In this document: in pieces, positions 8,235 through 19,244 of the stretch
Layout: each line of letters begins with the position of its first letter
How positions within the stretch are numbered: the stretch's first letter is position 1
NCBI RefSeq assembly: GCF_001281405.1
Contig: NZ_CP010401.1
Span: 97,501-161,500, forward strand
Length of the DNA stretch: 64,000 bases
Direction of reading: 5' to 3'
Origin: Bartonella ancashensis
Lineage (GTDB): Bacteria; Pseudomonadota; Alphaproteobacteria; Rhizobiales; Rhizobiaceae
The notes under the pieces: generated by a model
Told to the model about the DNA's origin: nothing
The model's input: the letters and a program-made list of their open reading frames with translations, nothing else
Database searches by the model: none
Program-made: the position numbers and the translations under genes

Positions 8235-11036
8235 CTACACTAATGGCGGACAAGAACAAATTAGAGTCCTATCACCAGAAACATTATCAATGCGTGATAC
8301 AGGAGGCCAATACTTATGAGCAGAATCAAAGGAACAACTGGGAAAAGCAGCCTCTTGTCGTGAATAAGGCCTTTTCCAATCATCATTTACGACATCAGCT
8401 AATGTATGCGGTGCATTAACTAATGGATTATCATCTTTAGGCCAAACCCCTGCACCCACTTTCTGAGCCTCTTCAGCAATTGCCAATAAAGCGTCACACA
8501 AACGATCAATTTCTACCTTTGGTTCCGATTCAGTCGGTTCGATCATCAGTGTTCCAGGTACCGGAAATGACATTGTTGGTGCATGAAACCCATAATCAAT
8601 TAAACGCTTTGCAACATCGTCGATAGTGATACCGTAGTGCTCTTTCAACAAGCGCATATCAACAATACACTCATGAGCAACATGCCCACGCTTTCCTCGG
8701 TAAAGAATGGAGTAAACCTTTGAAAGACGCGCAGCAATATAATTAGCATTCAATATGGCTATCTGCGTCGCATACTTCAAACCATCAGCCCCCATCATTC
8801 GAATATACATCCACGTAATGGCCAGAATAGAAGCACTTCCATAAGGAGCTGCTGAAACTGCATGTGTTGTCTTTCCCTGCTCATGGCCAGGTAAAAACGG
8901 CTTCAAATGCTCTTTCACACCAATAGGACCAGCACCAGGCCCCCCACCACCATGAGGAATTGCAAAAGTTTTGTGAAGATTCATATGGCAAACATCTGCT
9001 CCTATATCTGCCGGACGTGCAAGACCTACTAATGCATTCAAATTAGCACCGTCAAAATAAATCTGTCCCCCATTATCATGGATAATGGCACAAATTTCTT
9101 TAATATTCTCCTCATAAACACCATGCGTTGAAGGATATGTTATCATCAATGCTGCTAAAGAATCCCTATACTTCTGTGCTTTCATTTTAAGGTCATCAAT
9201 ATCAACATCTCCGTCACTTAGACATTGAACAACAACAACCTCCATACCAGCCATGTGAGCAGAAGCTGGATTGGTGCCATGAGCAGATGCAGGAACAAGA
9301 CAAATATTGCGTCCATGATCGCCACGTGACTGATGGTATCGACGAATAGCTAAAAGCCCTGCATATTCACCTTGAGCACCAGAATTTGGTTGAAAAGAAA
9401 TCTGAGAAAACCCTGTAATTTCACAAAGCCAGACATTCAGATCATTGATCATTTTTTTATAACCCAGCACATCTCCTTGAGGAGCAAAAGGATGGATATT
9501 AGCTACCGTAGGCCAACTTAAAGGGATCAATTCAGCTGCTGCGTTCAGCTTCATCGTACAAGAACCAAGTGGTATCATTGCTCGATCCAAGGCCAAATCC
9601 TTATCAGATAAACGACGCAAAAAGCGCATCATATCTGTCTCTGAGTGAACCATATGAAAAAATGGCTGCGAAAGAAAAGAGGCATCACGTTCCTTACCAA
9701 AAAGCCTTGGAGATGCTTGATCAACCAACTGCGCTCCAAAAAGACGCACCAGAGTACGGACATCATCTTCCGTTGATAATTCATCAAAGTTTATTGCAAC
9801 ATGATCATCATCAAGAATACGAATCAAATATCCTTCCATTTGTGCTTGAGCAGCAATTTCTCGAGCTTTATTCTCAACAAAAATAGTGACACAATCGAAA
9901 AAATACTGCCCTTCACAATGAACCCCAGAAGCATCCAAACTACGAGCAAAACGACATGCTAAAGAGTGAATTCGACTAGCCATCGACTGCAAGCCTTGCG
10001 GCCCGTGCCAAAGGGCATAGGCCGTTGCCATATTAGCCAACAAAGCCTGTGCCGTACATATATTTGATGTTGCTTTATCGCGTCGAATATGTTGTTCACG
10101 AGTTTGCAGTGCTAAACGAAAACCAACACGTCCTTTAGTATCGACTGACTGACCTACAATACGCCCTGGAATTAAACGTGTTAAATCAGCACTAACCGCA
10201 AGATAACCTGCATGAGGACCACCATACCCCATGGGAACACCATAGCGCTGCATAGAACCTACCACAATATCAGCACCCCACTGACCAGGAGCTTCCATAA
10301 GTGTCAACGCTAAAGGATCTGCAACAACAATTACCAAAGCACCTTTTTCTTTTGCTTCTTTGATAAGATCACTATAATCACTGAAACAGCCTTTTGTGTC
10401 TGGCCAAGATAAAATAATAGCTGCTGTATCAGAGCAAACATCGCCATTTTCACTAACCTGAAATCCTTGTGTTTCAGCACGTGTCTGTACAACACTAAGC
10501 GTTTGAGGATGTAAAAGACTCTTAATTAAAATCTTTCTTCTCTTCCCACGTGCAAAACGCACAGCTACGGCATTAGCTTCAGCTAAAGCTGTGGCTTCAT
10601 CAAGAAGAGAAGCAGCAGCAACAGGCAACCCAGTCAACTCGCTAATTAATGTTTGAAAATAAAATAGGAGTTCCAAGCGCCCTTGACTTATCTCTGCCTG
10701 ATAAGGCGTATAGGCAGTGTACCAAGCAGGATTTTCAAACAAATTACGCAAAATAACGGGAGGAACACATGTTCCATAATATCCTTGGCCAATGAAGCTT
10801 TTATGTAAATGATTGCACCCCATCATTTCAGCCAATTCCTCTAACGCCCGCCTTTCACTTACCGCTGCAGGCAAATTAAGTGAATGCTCTAAATGGATAG
10901 ACTGTGGAACTGCTTGAGAAACCAATGTTTCGACAGAATCAAGTTCTAAGATATCTAGCATTTCCTGAATTTCACTGGGACGAACCCCCACGTGCCGTGA
11001 AAAAAAACTCCGTTCCTGCATATGCATAACACTCAT
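8235..11036 (-). CDS. gcvP: glycine dehydrogenase (decarboxylating), P-protein
   Basis: The 933-residue protein is close to the usual length of the single-chain P-protein of the glycine cleavage system. It decarboxylates glycine and passes the aminomethyl group to the lipoyl arm of GcvH. The N-terminal half has SFFSRHVGV, then [23 protein letters not shown] and [15 protein letters not shown]. The C-terminal half has [28 protein letters not shown], and the PLP-lysine region [20 protein letters not shown]. Its ATG overlaps the gcvH stop as ATGA, so translation is coupled. ATGs a few codons further in (MHMQERS) are alternative starts. It is the third gene of gcvTHP. Confidence 0.97.
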   Translation of the reverse strand: MSVMHMQERSFFSRHVGVRPSEIQEMLDILELDSVETLVSQAVPQSIHLEHSLNLPAAVSERRALEELAEMMGCNHLHKSFIGQGYYGTCVPPVILRNLFENPAWYTAYTPYQAEISQGRLELLFYFQTLISELTGLPVAAASLLDEATALAEANAVAVRFARGKRRKILIKSLLHPQTLSVVQTRAETQGFQVSENGDVCSDTAAIILSWPDTKGCFSDYSDLIKEAKEKGALVIVVADPLALTLMEAPGQWGADIVVGSMQRYGVPMGYGGPHAGYLAVSADLTRLIPGRIVGQSVDTKGRVGFRLALQTREQHIRRDKATSNICTAQALLANMATAYALWHGPQGLQSMASRIHSLACRFARSLDASGVHCEGQYFFDCVTIFVENKAREIAAQAQMEGYLIRILDDDHVAINFDELSTEDDVRTLVRLFGAQLVDQASPRLFGKERDASFLSQPFFHMVHSETDMMRFLRRLSDKDLALDRAMIPLGSCTMKLNAAAELIPLSWPTVANIHPFAPQGDVLGYKKMINDLNVWLCEITGFSQISFQPNSGAQGEYAGLLAIRRYHQSRGDHGRNICLVPASAHGTNPASAHMAGMEVVVVQCLSDGDVDIDDLKMKAQKYRDSLAALMITYPSTHGVYEENIKEICAIIHDNGGQIYFDGANLNALVGLARPADIGADVCHMNLHKTFAIPHGGGGPGAGPIGVKEHLKPFLPGHEQGKTTHAVSAAPYGSASILAITWMYIRMMGADGLKYATQIAILNANYIAARLSKVYSILYRGKRGHVAHECIVDMRLLKEHYGITIDDVAKRLIDYGFHAPTMSFPVPGTLMIEPTESEPKVEIDRLCDALLAIAEEAQKVGAGVWPKDDNPLVNAPHTLADVVNDDWKRPYSRQEAAFPSCSFDSAHKYWPPVSRIDNVSGDRTLICSCPPLV

Positions 11037-11401
11037 CCAACTAATAACTTATAAGCATCCTCGTCAAGCAATTCATCTAGCTGCGTTTCATCATGTAATT
11101 TCATTTTCCATAACCAGCCTTCTTTTTCAGCTTTTTGATTTACCAACGCAGGATCATCTGCCAACGCAGAATTTACTTCGAGAACTTCTCCATCAATAGG
11201 CGCATAAACATCTGATGCTGCCTTTACTGATTCCACAACAGCAGCAGAATCTCCCTTAGAAATCTGCGTCCCTACCTGTGGTAAATCAACAAAAACCAAA
11301 TCTCCTAATTGCTCTTGAGCATAGTGAGTGATGCCAATTGTGGCAACCTGCCCCTCAATGCTCAACCATTCGTGATCTTGTGTGAAGTAAATTTTAGACA
11401 T
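11033..11401 (-). CDS. gcvH: glycine cleavage system H protein
   Basis: The 122-residue lipoyl carrier shuttles the aminomethyl intermediate between GcvP and GcvT. The lipoylated lysine lies in [13 protein letters not shown] near residue 60, and the C-terminus is the family-typical [11 protein letters not shown]. It begins 7 bases after the gcvT stop and its stop overlaps the gcvP start. The size matches the family. Confidence 0.97.
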   Translation of the reverse strand: MSKIYFTQDHEWLSIEGQVATIGITHYAQEQLGDLVFVDLPQVGTQISKGDSAAVVESVKAASDVYAPIDGEVLEVNSALADDPALVNQKAEKEGWLWKMKLHDETQLDELLDEDAYKLLVG

Positions 11402-11407
11402 TAGATA

Positions 11408-12529
11408 TCACCCTTTAAAATAACGCTGCTCAACAAAAGGAAGCTTAGAAACGGAAAGCACAATCTTCTTGCCTCGCAATTCAGTGAATACTTCTTTTCC
11501 TAAAGTATTCCAGCCAAATGCAACATAACCCATAGCTACTGGTCCATCAACCGAAGGACCAAAACCACCAGATGTCACCATTCCAATCTGATTACCTTGA
11601 TCATCTAAGAGAACTGCACCTGCACGAACGGGTTGACGACCTTGTGGTATCAAACCAACCCGACAACGGGAAGGTCCCTTTTGATAAGCATCAAGAAAAG
11701 CTTTTGATCCATAAAACCTTGCATTTTCTCGAACATTCTTGGAAACAGCCCATGTTAATGAAGCTTCAATGGGAGTAATATCAGGCGTAATATCTTGACC
11801 ATGCAAACATAACCCTGCTTCTAGCCGAAGGCTATCACGCGCGGCAAGACCAACCCATTTGACACGGTGATCATGAAGTAATTTTTCGGCTAGTGAATAT
11901 GCCTGGTCTTCTGGTAATGCAATCTCAAAACCATCTTCCCCTGTATAACCAGAACGCGCAACAAGCCAATCCTTTTTGGGTTCAAAACCTTGCATGAACA
12001 ATAAATGATTATAAGACAAACCTGCATCTGCCATAACAGCCGCAGCCTGCGGACCTTGAAGAGCAAGTATAACCCTCTCAAGTGCTACTAATTGACACTC
12101 AAAACCATCCATCCGTCGTTCTAATTCAACAAAATCAGCATGTGCATTACCCGCATTCACAACAAGCATAAAACGTCTTTCACCTAAGCGAGTGAGAATA
12201 AGATCATCTAGAATACCAGCCTGCTCATTGAGTAAATAGCTATACCGTGATTGATTTTCCTTTAAAAGAGCTGCATCTACAGGAAGAGCATACGATAAAA
12301 ACTCGATCGCTTCAGCCCCCTCAACCATAATTAATTTCATGTGAGAAATATCAAAAAGGCCAGCATGAGAACGTGTATGAAGATGTTCTTTCAAAACACC
12401 CAAGGGATAAGTTAGAGGCATCTCCCAACCTGCAAAAGCACCAAACCTTGCTCCAGCCTCTCTGTGTAACTCGTACAGAGGAAGTTTTTTTAAAGAAACT
12501 TCCTTAAATTCTTGCGATACAGTACCCAT
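11408..12529 (-). CDS. gcvT: aminomethyltransferase (glycine cleavage T protein)
   Basis: The 373-residue folate-dependent T-protein opens the gcvTHP operon. Family motifs are visible: LYELHREAGARFGAFAGWEMPL near the N-terminus, RSHAGLFDISHMK, and VARSGYTGEDGFEIALP in the middle. ARDSLRLEAGLCLHGQDI and GMVTSGGFGPS follow in the C-terminal domain. I take the start at 12529 (MGTVSQEFKE), where GGAG lies 6 bases upstream; the frame could extend 10 codons to 12559 without family support. A perfect palindrome lies about 45 bases upstream and may be the control site. Confidence 0.95.
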   Translation of the reverse strand: MGTVSQEFKEVSLKKLPLYELHREAGARFGAFAGWEMPLTYPLGVLKEHLHTRSHAGLFDISHMKLIMVEGAEAIEFLSYALPVDAALLKENQSRYSYLLNEQAGILDDLILTRLGERRFMLVVNAGNAHADFVELERRMDGFECQLVALERVILALQGPQAAAVMADAGLSYNHLLFMQGFEPKKDWLVARSGYTGEDGFEIALPEDQAYSLAEKLLHDHRVKWVGLAARDSLRLEAGLCLHGQDITPDITPIEASLTWAVSKNVRENARFYGSKAFLDAYQKGPSRCRVGLIPQGRQPVRAGAVLLDDQGNQIGMVTSGGFGPSVDGPVAMGYVAFGWNTLGKEVFTELRGKKIVLSVSKLPFVEQRYFKG

Positions 12530-12573
12530 CACTTCTCCATCACAGCTCCCCAACAACACAACGAATCCTACCC

Positions 12574-12598
12574 TTTATAAGTTTCTTAAACTTATAAA
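12574..12598. promoter_or_regulatory. perfect 11-bp inverted repeat upstream of gcvT
   Basis: TTTATAAGTTT, three-base centre CTT, and AAACTTATAAA form an exact dyad 45 bases upstream of the gcvT start. It has no GC core and no U-run specific to one side, so an operator is likelier than a terminator. I saw no glycine riboswitch core in the leader, so this is the best visible candidate for regulation. Confidence 0.4.
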
Positions 12599-13488
12599 TA
12601 AGATCCTGCCCCGTCTTTGGTGCAGATCTTTTCAAATTCCTAAATCTTCTCCATTATTTCATGGTTCTTATTAACTTGGAAAATCACAGACAACTCATCT
12701 CCTTCAACAAAACGTGGAACTTGCACTATATCCACCTCTTACAAAAAAGATAACAGAACCCTTTTAGCATACCGTCGCCTATAACCTATCTTCTCCCTGC
12801 TGTCATTAACAAAGATTATATAACCCCGGATTTTAACATTCTTTCATCACTTCTAAGTTACCAAAAATTTTATCCCTAACATACAATAAGAATAACGGTT
12901 ATCCTACCCGTGTAAAACATGAAGTAGACTGTTTTACCAAATTATACAAAACCAAAAATTACATTCTCTTCCGCTGCTCATAACTTAATGAATAATAAAC
13001 CATTACTCTTAAATCGTACAAAGAATTGTACAACAACGATAACACCTAAAATAGGGGAACATACACAACTTCGAATTCTTTTATCAGAACCGTTTATCAG
13101 AACCGTTACTTTTTCATGTAATAAGCAAGCAATTGATCATTTCACTTATGAGTAAAGTCGATAAAATCTTTGTAAATATTGGGATCACATAATTATCCTA
13201 CCACACTGCAATACCATACCATAAATTCTAAGTGGTATGAGATAAAGGCTATCAAACCACTACAAAAATTTAAAATATCAGATACAATAGCGGTGAAAAT
13301 TCACTGAAAGTAGCCTTTTACCTCTGTCTTAAAGAAATACAACCACTGTTACCTGGAGATATACCCGCTGTAGCAAAATACTTTTGGAGTAGCTAGGGTG
13401 TTATAGCACGCAATCGTCTATCGTGATATTTTCAGTCCCTTGCAGAATAAAAATACCACACTATCACCTATTGAGTAAACTTTGCGAT
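12599..13488. other. long intergenic region, no gene seen
   Basis: About 890 bases separate the divergent gcv operon and the Trm112-like gene. The sequence is AT-rich with frequent stops in all frames. The only repeat I see is a 13-base tandem duplication, TTATCAGAACCGT, at 13081-13106. It looks like the decayed spacer DNA that is common in Bartonella genomes. Confidence 0.45.
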
Positions 13489-13680
13489 ATGCCTAAAAAA
13501 ATAACCACTGACCCTAAAATGCTTGAACTTCTTGTCTGCCCGATCACAGGGGGAACACTTTCCCTAAATAAGAAAACACACGAATTAATTTCACGCAAAG
13601 CAAAAATTGCTTACCCTATTCGCAATGGTATCCCTATCATGCTTCCTTCAGAAGCCCGTTCTTTACAACCCGATGAATGA
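13489..13680 (+). CDS. Trm112/UPF0434 family small protein
   Basis: The 63-residue protein has the core [19 protein letters not shown] followed by [19 protein letters not shown] and LPSEARSL. This is the whole UPF0434 (Trm112-like) fold and matches alphaproteobacterial members closely. The family includes small methyltransferase activators, but the bacterial role is not settled. I start it at 13489 (MPKKITTD); the frame continues 22 codons upstream without homology. No strong ribosome site is visible. Only one cysteine remains, so the zinc site of archaeal and eukaryotic Trm112 is not present. Confidence 0.85.
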   Translation: MPKKITTDPKMLELLVCPITGGTLSLNKKTHELISRKAKIAYPIRNGIPIMLPSEARSLQPDE

Positions 13681-14029
13681 TACCTTTTCTCGCAAGAATT
13701 ATCTTGTTGAATATCCCCAATCTTAACTAAAATCATATTTTCTCCTCTCCAACTAAAGAAGTTAGAAAATATCCTAAATAACTAGAGAAAAGTGATCACC
13801 TTTTAACTCAAAAAATGAGTGCAAATTAACTTCATCATTCCATACGTTTCAAACTTTTTTAACAAGAAATAGCTGCAAAAATTGTATCGCAAACGATAAT
13901 TACTTCTTTTCGCAAATAATACCTATAATAATTTTGATAAAAAAGTCGCAAATAAAACAAAAGAAGAAGAATAAAACAGTATATTTACAAATATTTTTTG
14001 ATACTAACAACTAATTACAAATAATATAA
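13681..14029. other. intergenic stretch before the small-ORF cassette
   Basis: The 349 AT-rich bases contain no open frame. I see no terminator strong enough to assign to the upstream gene. Confidence 0.4.
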
Positions 14030-14058
14030 TTGACAAAAATTAAGTATGCACACATAAT
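14030..14058 (+). promoter_or_regulatory. near-consensus sigma-70 promoter
   Basis: TTGACA at 14030-14035 is separated by exactly 17 bases from CATAAT at 14053-14058. It points to the 27-codon frame about 90 bases downstream. It is one of the best-formed promoters I can see in the window. Confidence 0.6.
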
Positions 14059-14146
14059 GTCATAAATAATACTTACTATAAATGTAAAATTATCTTTATC
14101 TAAGTATTAAAAATATAAATCAATTATCAATTTGAGGGGAATCATT

Positions 14147-14230
14147 ATGATTGGTATTTTTTTAGGTCTTTTCAGTTTTGCAGTAGCCGTCGCTGATTTT
14201 GTGAATGGCATCCTTCACCACGCTGTTTAG
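14147..14230 (+). CDS. 27-residue hydrophobic small protein (or sRNA with ORF)
   Basis: An ATG at 14147 is preceded by GAGGGGAATCATT, a strong ribosome site at good spacing. The frame encodes 27 residues starting MIGIFLGLFSFAVAVADF and ending in HHAV before a TAG. The first 18 residues form one hydrophobic stretch, so a single-pass membrane peptide is plausible. A consensus promoter lies upstream (14030-14058) and an intrinsic terminator downstream (14273-14313), giving a transcript of about 240 bases standing alone in a 1.65-kb gap. I do not recognise the peptide. The alternative is a regulatory RNA in which the ORF is incidental. Confidence 0.55.
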   Translation: MIGIFLGLFSFAVAVADFVNGILHHAV

Positions 14231-14272
14231 GTTTTTCTAGATAATCCTTCAACAAGAAGGTATACAACAACC

Positions 14273-14313
14273 TATCACCCATTCTGAATAAAAAATTTGG
14301 GTGATATCTTTTT
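14273..14313 (+). terminator. intrinsic terminator of the small-ORF transcript
   Basis: TATCACCC (14273-14280) pairs perfectly with GGGTGATA (14299-14306), followed by TCTTTTTC. The stem closes 43 bases after the small ORF's stop. Confidence 0.65.
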
Positions 14314-15333
14314 CATTGAACAGTGAATCCGCCATAACTGAGAATTTAGCTCACCACCTTATTTATACGAAAAAGATCAGTCTTTTACACTGAAATACTT
14401 GTCACTTTAAACAAATTTCCTACAGTTTATACCATTGCTGCAGCCTTAAAATACCGATCCAAAATCAGTAACTCGGCAACGCCTCATTAATAACTGAAAA
14501 CACCCATCTCCAATCAACATAGATGGATCATATAAGTACCATGCTCACAACAAGAAAATAATTACATCTCTACCAAATATACTAGATAAACTAAACTAAT
14601 GATAATAAAACAATTTCAAAATATTATCTTACAAAATCAAGTATAAATTTCAAAATATAAAAACATGAAATCTTTAATTAACAAGAGATCTTCATTAACT
14701 GAGTTAATGACTTTTCTTTTATAGTTACTTTTACTTTAATTTGAAAACATAAAAAATGCAGAGTCTGTCGGAAAATTTCTTCCCAACTTCAACATATAAC
14801 ACCCAAACAGTTTTTACTTTACCAAATTAACTTTAGTGAAATGACACGTGACAGGCTTTAAGCTCATTAAGAATATAATTCTTGGACCTGTTATTTAGTT
14901 TTTTAAATTATTATACAAATCTGTTTTAAATTTTCACAAGATGTATAATATTGATACCAATAATTTCATCTTTATGAAACAATTTGCTAAATTTCAAAGT
15001 TTCAAGCCATAATACATAATAATTGACAGAACACCGTAAAATCTCTAGACTTCGGGGATATCAGAAGGTTTCTTAAAGACTCTGCCATGGAGTACTTAGA
15101 TTCTATCTGCTTTTATTCGAGGTTAAGTGGAATAAAGCGTTGTGGATAAAATTTCTCCGAACGTTGTGATTACGGCTATATAACTATGGCTATAAAAATC
15201 TAGAAAATATGATTTAAAATGACTGAATATCCCTTTAGCCAACTCCTCCTTCTTAAACCTATTATCAAGGGGAAGACCGGCAGCGTATCAATTCGATTGT
15301 GCAAAATATCAAGAAGAACAGGAGTATAGGGTA
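14314..15333. other. long intergenic region before asd
   Basis: About 1 kb of AT-rich sequence has no supported gene. The last 250 bases (15040-15300) are less AT-rich than the rest and could be a decayed gene or an asd leader. I could not recognise a riboswitch or protein there. Confidence 0.4.
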
Positions 15334-16365
15334 ATGACTTTTAAAATTGCTGTCGTCGGCGCAACCGGCAATGTAGGGCGTGAGATGCTGAAAATTTTAG
15401 AAGAACGAGGCTTCCCCTCAAATCAAGTCGTTCCTCTAGCTTCACGGCGCTCGTTAGGACAAGATGTTTCCTATGGTGATAAAACCTTAAAAGTGAAAGC
15501 ACTTGACACATATGACTTTTCCGACACAGACTTATGTCTCATGTCTGCTGGTGGAAACGTTGCCAAAGAATATGCTCCTAAAATTGGCGCTGCTGGTTGT
15601 GTGGTGATCGATAACTCATCTTTTTGGCGTTATAACACAGACGTCCCCTTGATTGTACCAGAAGTAAACGCAAAAGCTATAAGTGGATTTTCTAACCGAA
15701 ACATTATCGCTAACCCAAATTGTTCAACAATCCAACTTGTCATGGCCTTAAATCCTCTCCACAACGCTGCAGCTATCAAACGCGTTGTTGTTTCTACATA
15801 TCAATCAGTTTCTGGAGCTGGAAAAGAAGGCATGGATGAACTATTCGAACAATCACGGGCTGTCTTTGTCGCAGACCCAATCTCATCAAAAAAATTCACC
15901 AAGCGCATTGCCTTTAACGTCATCCCTCATATTGATGTTTTCATGGAAGATGGATATACCAAAGAAGAGTGGAAAATGATGGCTGAAACAAAAAAAATTC
16001 TTGATCCAAAGATCAAATTAACAGCTACTGCTGTTCGAGTTCCTGTCTTCATAGGTCACGCTGAAGCGGTCCATGTTGAATTTGAGAAACCACTAAGTGC
16101 CCACGACGCACAAAAACTCCTACGTCATGCACCGGGTTGCCAACTCATCGATAAACATGAAGATGGTGCTTATGTAACTCCCTATGAATGTGCAGGAGAA
16201 GATGATACCTTCATTAGCCGTGTACGTGAGGATATCACCGTTGAAAATGGCTTAGCTTTTTGGATTGTTGCTGACAACTTAAGAAAAGGAGCAGCACTAA
16301 ATGCAGTTCAAATTGCTGAATTACTCATTTCTCAAAATATGATTAGACCCAAATCAACGCTCTAA
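15334..16365 (+). CDS. asd: aspartate-semialdehyde dehydrogenase
   Basis: The 343-residue NADPH enzyme of the aspartate pathway (diaminopimelate, lysine, threonine, methionine) has the nucleotide-binding KIAVVGATGNVGREML at the N-terminus. DNSSFWRYN and VPEVN follow, with the catalytic cysteine in IIANPNCSTIQLV near residue 133 and STYQSVSGAGKEGMDEL after it. The conserved TAVRVPVFIGHAEAVHVEF carries the catalytic histidine region. The start has a GGAG site upstream (CAGGAGTATAGGGTA). It stands alone with long gaps on both sides. Confidence 0.96.
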   Translation: MTFKIAVVGATGNVGREMLKILEERGFPSNQVVPLASRRSLGQDVSYGDKTLKVKALDTYDFSDTDLCLMSAGGNVAKEYAPKIGAAGCVVIDNSSFWRYNTDVPLIVPEVNAKAISGFSNRNIIANPNCSTIQLVMALNPLHNAAAIKRVVVSTYQSVSGAGKEGMDELFEQSRAVFVADPISSKKFTKRIAFNVIPHIDVFMEDGYTKEEWKMMAETKKILDPKIKLTATAVRVPVFIGHAEAVHVEFEKPLSAHDAQKLLRHAPGCQLIDKHEDGAYVTPYECAGEDDTFISRVREDITVENGLAFWIVADNLRKGAALNAVQIAELLISQNMIRPKSTL

Positions 16366-17384
16366 GACAAAAATTTTTCTAACATGGAGCGTAAAGCTAC
16401 AATAACTTTCTTCCTTTTACAATAACAAACCTCGTTTCATCATTGAAGACGAAAACAACATAACGATATCTCATGATATTCAACGTAGCTAGGATTAATA
16501 CACCTAGAAACAACGAAATTATACATTAGCTCTCAATGAAAATAGCAAGACCACTCCGGAAGAAAACGAGCTTAAAATACTCGTTTACTCATCCAAGATT
16601 ACGTTTTGCATCACTGCAGTATGTTCTTATGGATTCATCTTTACTCCTTTGAGATCGTAGCAAACTCAAAAGAAGAAATTCACTATACAAAATAATTCTT
16701 ATAATTTTGTCACAAAAATTAGTTTAACCCATATTTATGTAAAATATCTGCAAGAATATTATTGCATTTAAGCAAGCTATAGGCGCTTTCTAACTATTCT
16801 CTTATAATAAAGTTAATATATAAGCTTCTACTTAAACATGAAATTGTTATTATTTTTATTTATGTAAAAGAACAATAAAACCATTAACTAAATTTCAATA
16901 AGTATATAGAAGTAATATTTACCGTTTTACTTAAAAAGTGTTCTTACAAACTCATCACAAAATAACACCAATTCTACATATTACTCAAAAATTCTTAAAT
17001 CATCATGGTGCTTAATTTTTTTAAATATGATACCTTAATTCATAAAATCATAATAAAATTTTTTTGAAAATTGATCATGTGCTAGTTAAACAGTAAAAAA
17101 ATATTCTCTGTTAAAAGAGAAGTTTATATTTTTAAAAATTCCTCTTCATACACGCACAGTGGTCACACATATTGAAACGATTACTCCAAAAAAAATCCCC
17201 ATTAATAACTGTTCTAAAGAGCATATTTGTGTCATCCACTCACTCTCAAAGTAAGATTTTTTGAAAAAATGTAGTATTTATTTCCTTTTTACATATATTT
17301 TACAATATTAATGTTTAATATATAAGTAGTTTTAATAAAAATTAAATAATAATATTAATTTTACAAATAAAGAAAGAAAAATGT
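16366..17384. other. long intergenic region asd / metQ
   Basis: About 1 kb of very AT-rich DNA, with short A/T runs throughout. No gene, tRNA or riboswitch was recognised. The promoter of metQNI should lie in the last 100 bases. Confidence 0.4.
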
Positions 17385-18203
17385 ATGATATTAAAACTAC
17401 ATTGCAAATACACAATAGCTTTACTGTTCCTTTCCTTAGTTGCATTCTTCTTTTATGCTCCTTTTACCATAGCTGCAAATAAATCTACGATCAGACTCGG
17501 TGTCATGGAAGGAGAAGAAGCAACCATTTGGAAAGTTGCTGTTGAACAAGCTAAAAAAACAGGGCTAGATATTGAACTTGTTTATTTCTCCGACTACACA
17601 CTCCCTAATGATGCTGTTAATGCAGGAGATATCGATGCCAACGCTTTCCAACATGCACCATACCTCGATACTCAAATGAAGCAGCGTGGCTATAAGCTTG
17701 CAATTGCTGGATATACTTTTATTACTCCAATCGGTATCTATTCACATAAAATTGAGGGCCTAAAAGATCTCCGTGATAAAGCAAGTATAGGTATTCCTAA
17801 TGACCCATCTAATGGTGGTAGAGCATTACTTTTGCTTGATTCTTTAGAAATCATTAAACTGAAAGACCCACGTAATGTCCTTGCATCTCCACTTAATATT
17901 GTTGAAAATCCTAAAAGTGTAAAAATCCATGAATTAGATGCTGGTATTTTAGGACGAGCAATTGATGATTTTGACATTATAATTGTCAATACAAACTGGG
18001 CTCTGACTACGGGGCTAAATTTACAAAAAGATGCTATTGCGTGGGAAAAAGCAGAAAACAATCCCTATAATAATATTATTGTTGTACGCACTGAAGATAA
18101 AGACGAGCCATGGGTTAAAAAATTAGTCTCTGCTTATAACAGTGAACCAGTTCGTGCAAAATTAAAAGAAATATTCGGTATAGCAGCCCAAACATCTTGG
18201 TAA
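17385..18203 (+). CDS. metQ: D-methionine-type ABC transporter substrate-binding protein
   Basis: The 272-residue protein of the NlpA/MetQ family captures methionine in the periplasm. A signal peptide is clear (hydrophobic residues 9-30 ending IAA). There is no lipobox cysteine, so it is probably a soluble secreted form and not a lipoprotein. Family motifs are KSTIRLGVMEGEEATIWKVA, DIDANAFQHAPYLD, YSHKIEGLKDL, IPNDPSNGGRALLLL and NTNWALTTGL. The ATG follows AAAGAAAG. metN starts 6 bases after its stop and metI overlaps metN, so this is a complete metQNI import operon with the binding-protein gene first. Confidence 0.92.
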   Translation: MILKLHCKYTIALLFLSLVAFFFYAPFTIAANKSTIRLGVMEGEEATIWKVAVEQAKKTGLDIELVYFSDYTLPNDAVNAGDIDANAFQHAPYLDTQMKQRGYKLAIAGYTFITPIGIYSHKIEGLKDLRDKASIGIPNDPSNGGRALLLLDSLEIIKLKDPRNVLASPLNIVENPKSVKIHELDAGILGRAIDDFDIIIVNTNWALTTGLNLQKDAIAWEKAENNPYNNIIVVRTEDKDEPWVKKLVSAYNSEPVRAKLKEIFGIAAQTSW

Positions 18204-18209
18204 ATATTT

Positions 18210-19244
18210 ATGGAATATCCTACACTCATCTCTTTACAAAATATTAGCCGTCGCTTTTCTACAACAGCCTCCATACCAGTCCTTAAAAACTTATCTCTTA
18301 ACATTTATGCAGGTGAAATCCTTGGTATTATTGGACGTAGTGGTGCAGGGAAATCAACACTTCTGCGCTGCTTGAATGGATTAGAACGTATTGATGAAGG
18401 AAATATCTTTTTTGAAGGAGTGAATGTTTCAAATTTACCAGAAGAAGGATGGATAGCTTATCGTCAACGTATTGGTATGATTTTTCAAAATTTTAATCTT
18501 TTATCATCCCAAAAAGTCATTGATAACATCGCATTACCCCTAAAATTAATGGGTGTTAAAAAAAACAACGTCACGAAAAAATCCCTTGAACTTATTGAAT
18601 TGGTAGGGCTATGCGGTAAAGAATCCCATTATCCAATAGAATTATCAGGAGGGCAAAAACAACGTGTCGGCATAGCACGCTCGCTAGCAGCCAATCCTCA
18701 AATATTACTATCAGATGAAGCTACTTCTGCTCTCGATCCTGAAACAACGCAATCCATTCTACAACTCCTTTCTGATATTAATAATCGCCTTAATCTCACT
18801 ATCGTCCTCATTACTCATGAAATGGAAGTTATCCGTACTATCGCACATCGTGTCGTTGTCCTTAATCAGGGGAGCATTGTGGAAGAGGGAAAAGTAAAGG
18901 ATATTTTTACATCACCACAAGAAGACACGACTATTGCCATGCTCAAACTCGTAACACCGCAACTACCTATAGAGATAGCTCAGAAACTTAAACCAACTGG
19001 CCAAGAAGCTGTCATTGAAATTAATATTGATGGTGAAATTGTTCAACAGCCTTTTTTAAATATTCTCGAAGATCAAACAAATTTAAGAGCATGTATTCTA
19101 CATGGTGGTATTGATACCGTTCAAGGAGAAACTATTGGACGTCTTTTTTTAGGTATACCTAGCCAAAACAAAATAGCCTTAGAAAAAGCCATCACATGGT
19201 TAAAAAAGAAAAGCCGATATTGCGAGGTACTAGGCTATGTCTAA
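18210..19244 (+). CDS. metN: methionine ABC transporter ATP-binding protein
   Basis: The 344-residue ATPase has Walker [10 protein letters not shown] near residue 43, Q-loop [11 protein letters not shown], and signature [16 protein letters not shown]. Walker [14 protein letters not shown] and switch histidine LITHEMEV follow. After about residue 265 it carries the NIL ligand-binding domain seen in MetN proteins, which lets methionine inhibit transport. It overlaps metI by 8 bases. Confidence 0.95.
   Translation: MEYPTLISLQNISRRFSTTASIPVLKNLSLNIYAGEILGIIGRSGAGKSTLLRCLNGLERIDEGNIFFEGVNVSNLPEEGWIAYRQRIGMIFQNFNLLSSQKVIDNIALPLKLMGVKKNNVTKKSLELIELVGLCGKESHYPIELSGGQKQRVGIARSLAANPQILLSDEATSALDPETTQSILQLLSDINNRLNLTIVLITHEMEVIRTIAHRVVVLNQGSIVEEGKVKDIFTSPQEDTTIAMLKLVTPQLPIEIAQKLKPTGQEAVIEINIDGEIVQQPFLNILEDQTNLRACILHGGIDTVQGETIGRLFLGIPSQNKIALEKAITWLKKKSRYCEVLGYV

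Noticed and set aside
12600..12800. Glycine riboswitch upstream of gcvT
   Set aside because: Looked for the conserved GG...GGACAG-type cores on the minus strand and found none convincing.
13081..13106. 13-base tandem duplication as a regulatory iteron
   Set aside because: There are only two copies in gene-free DNA with no other signals nearby, so it is more likely a neutral slippage product.
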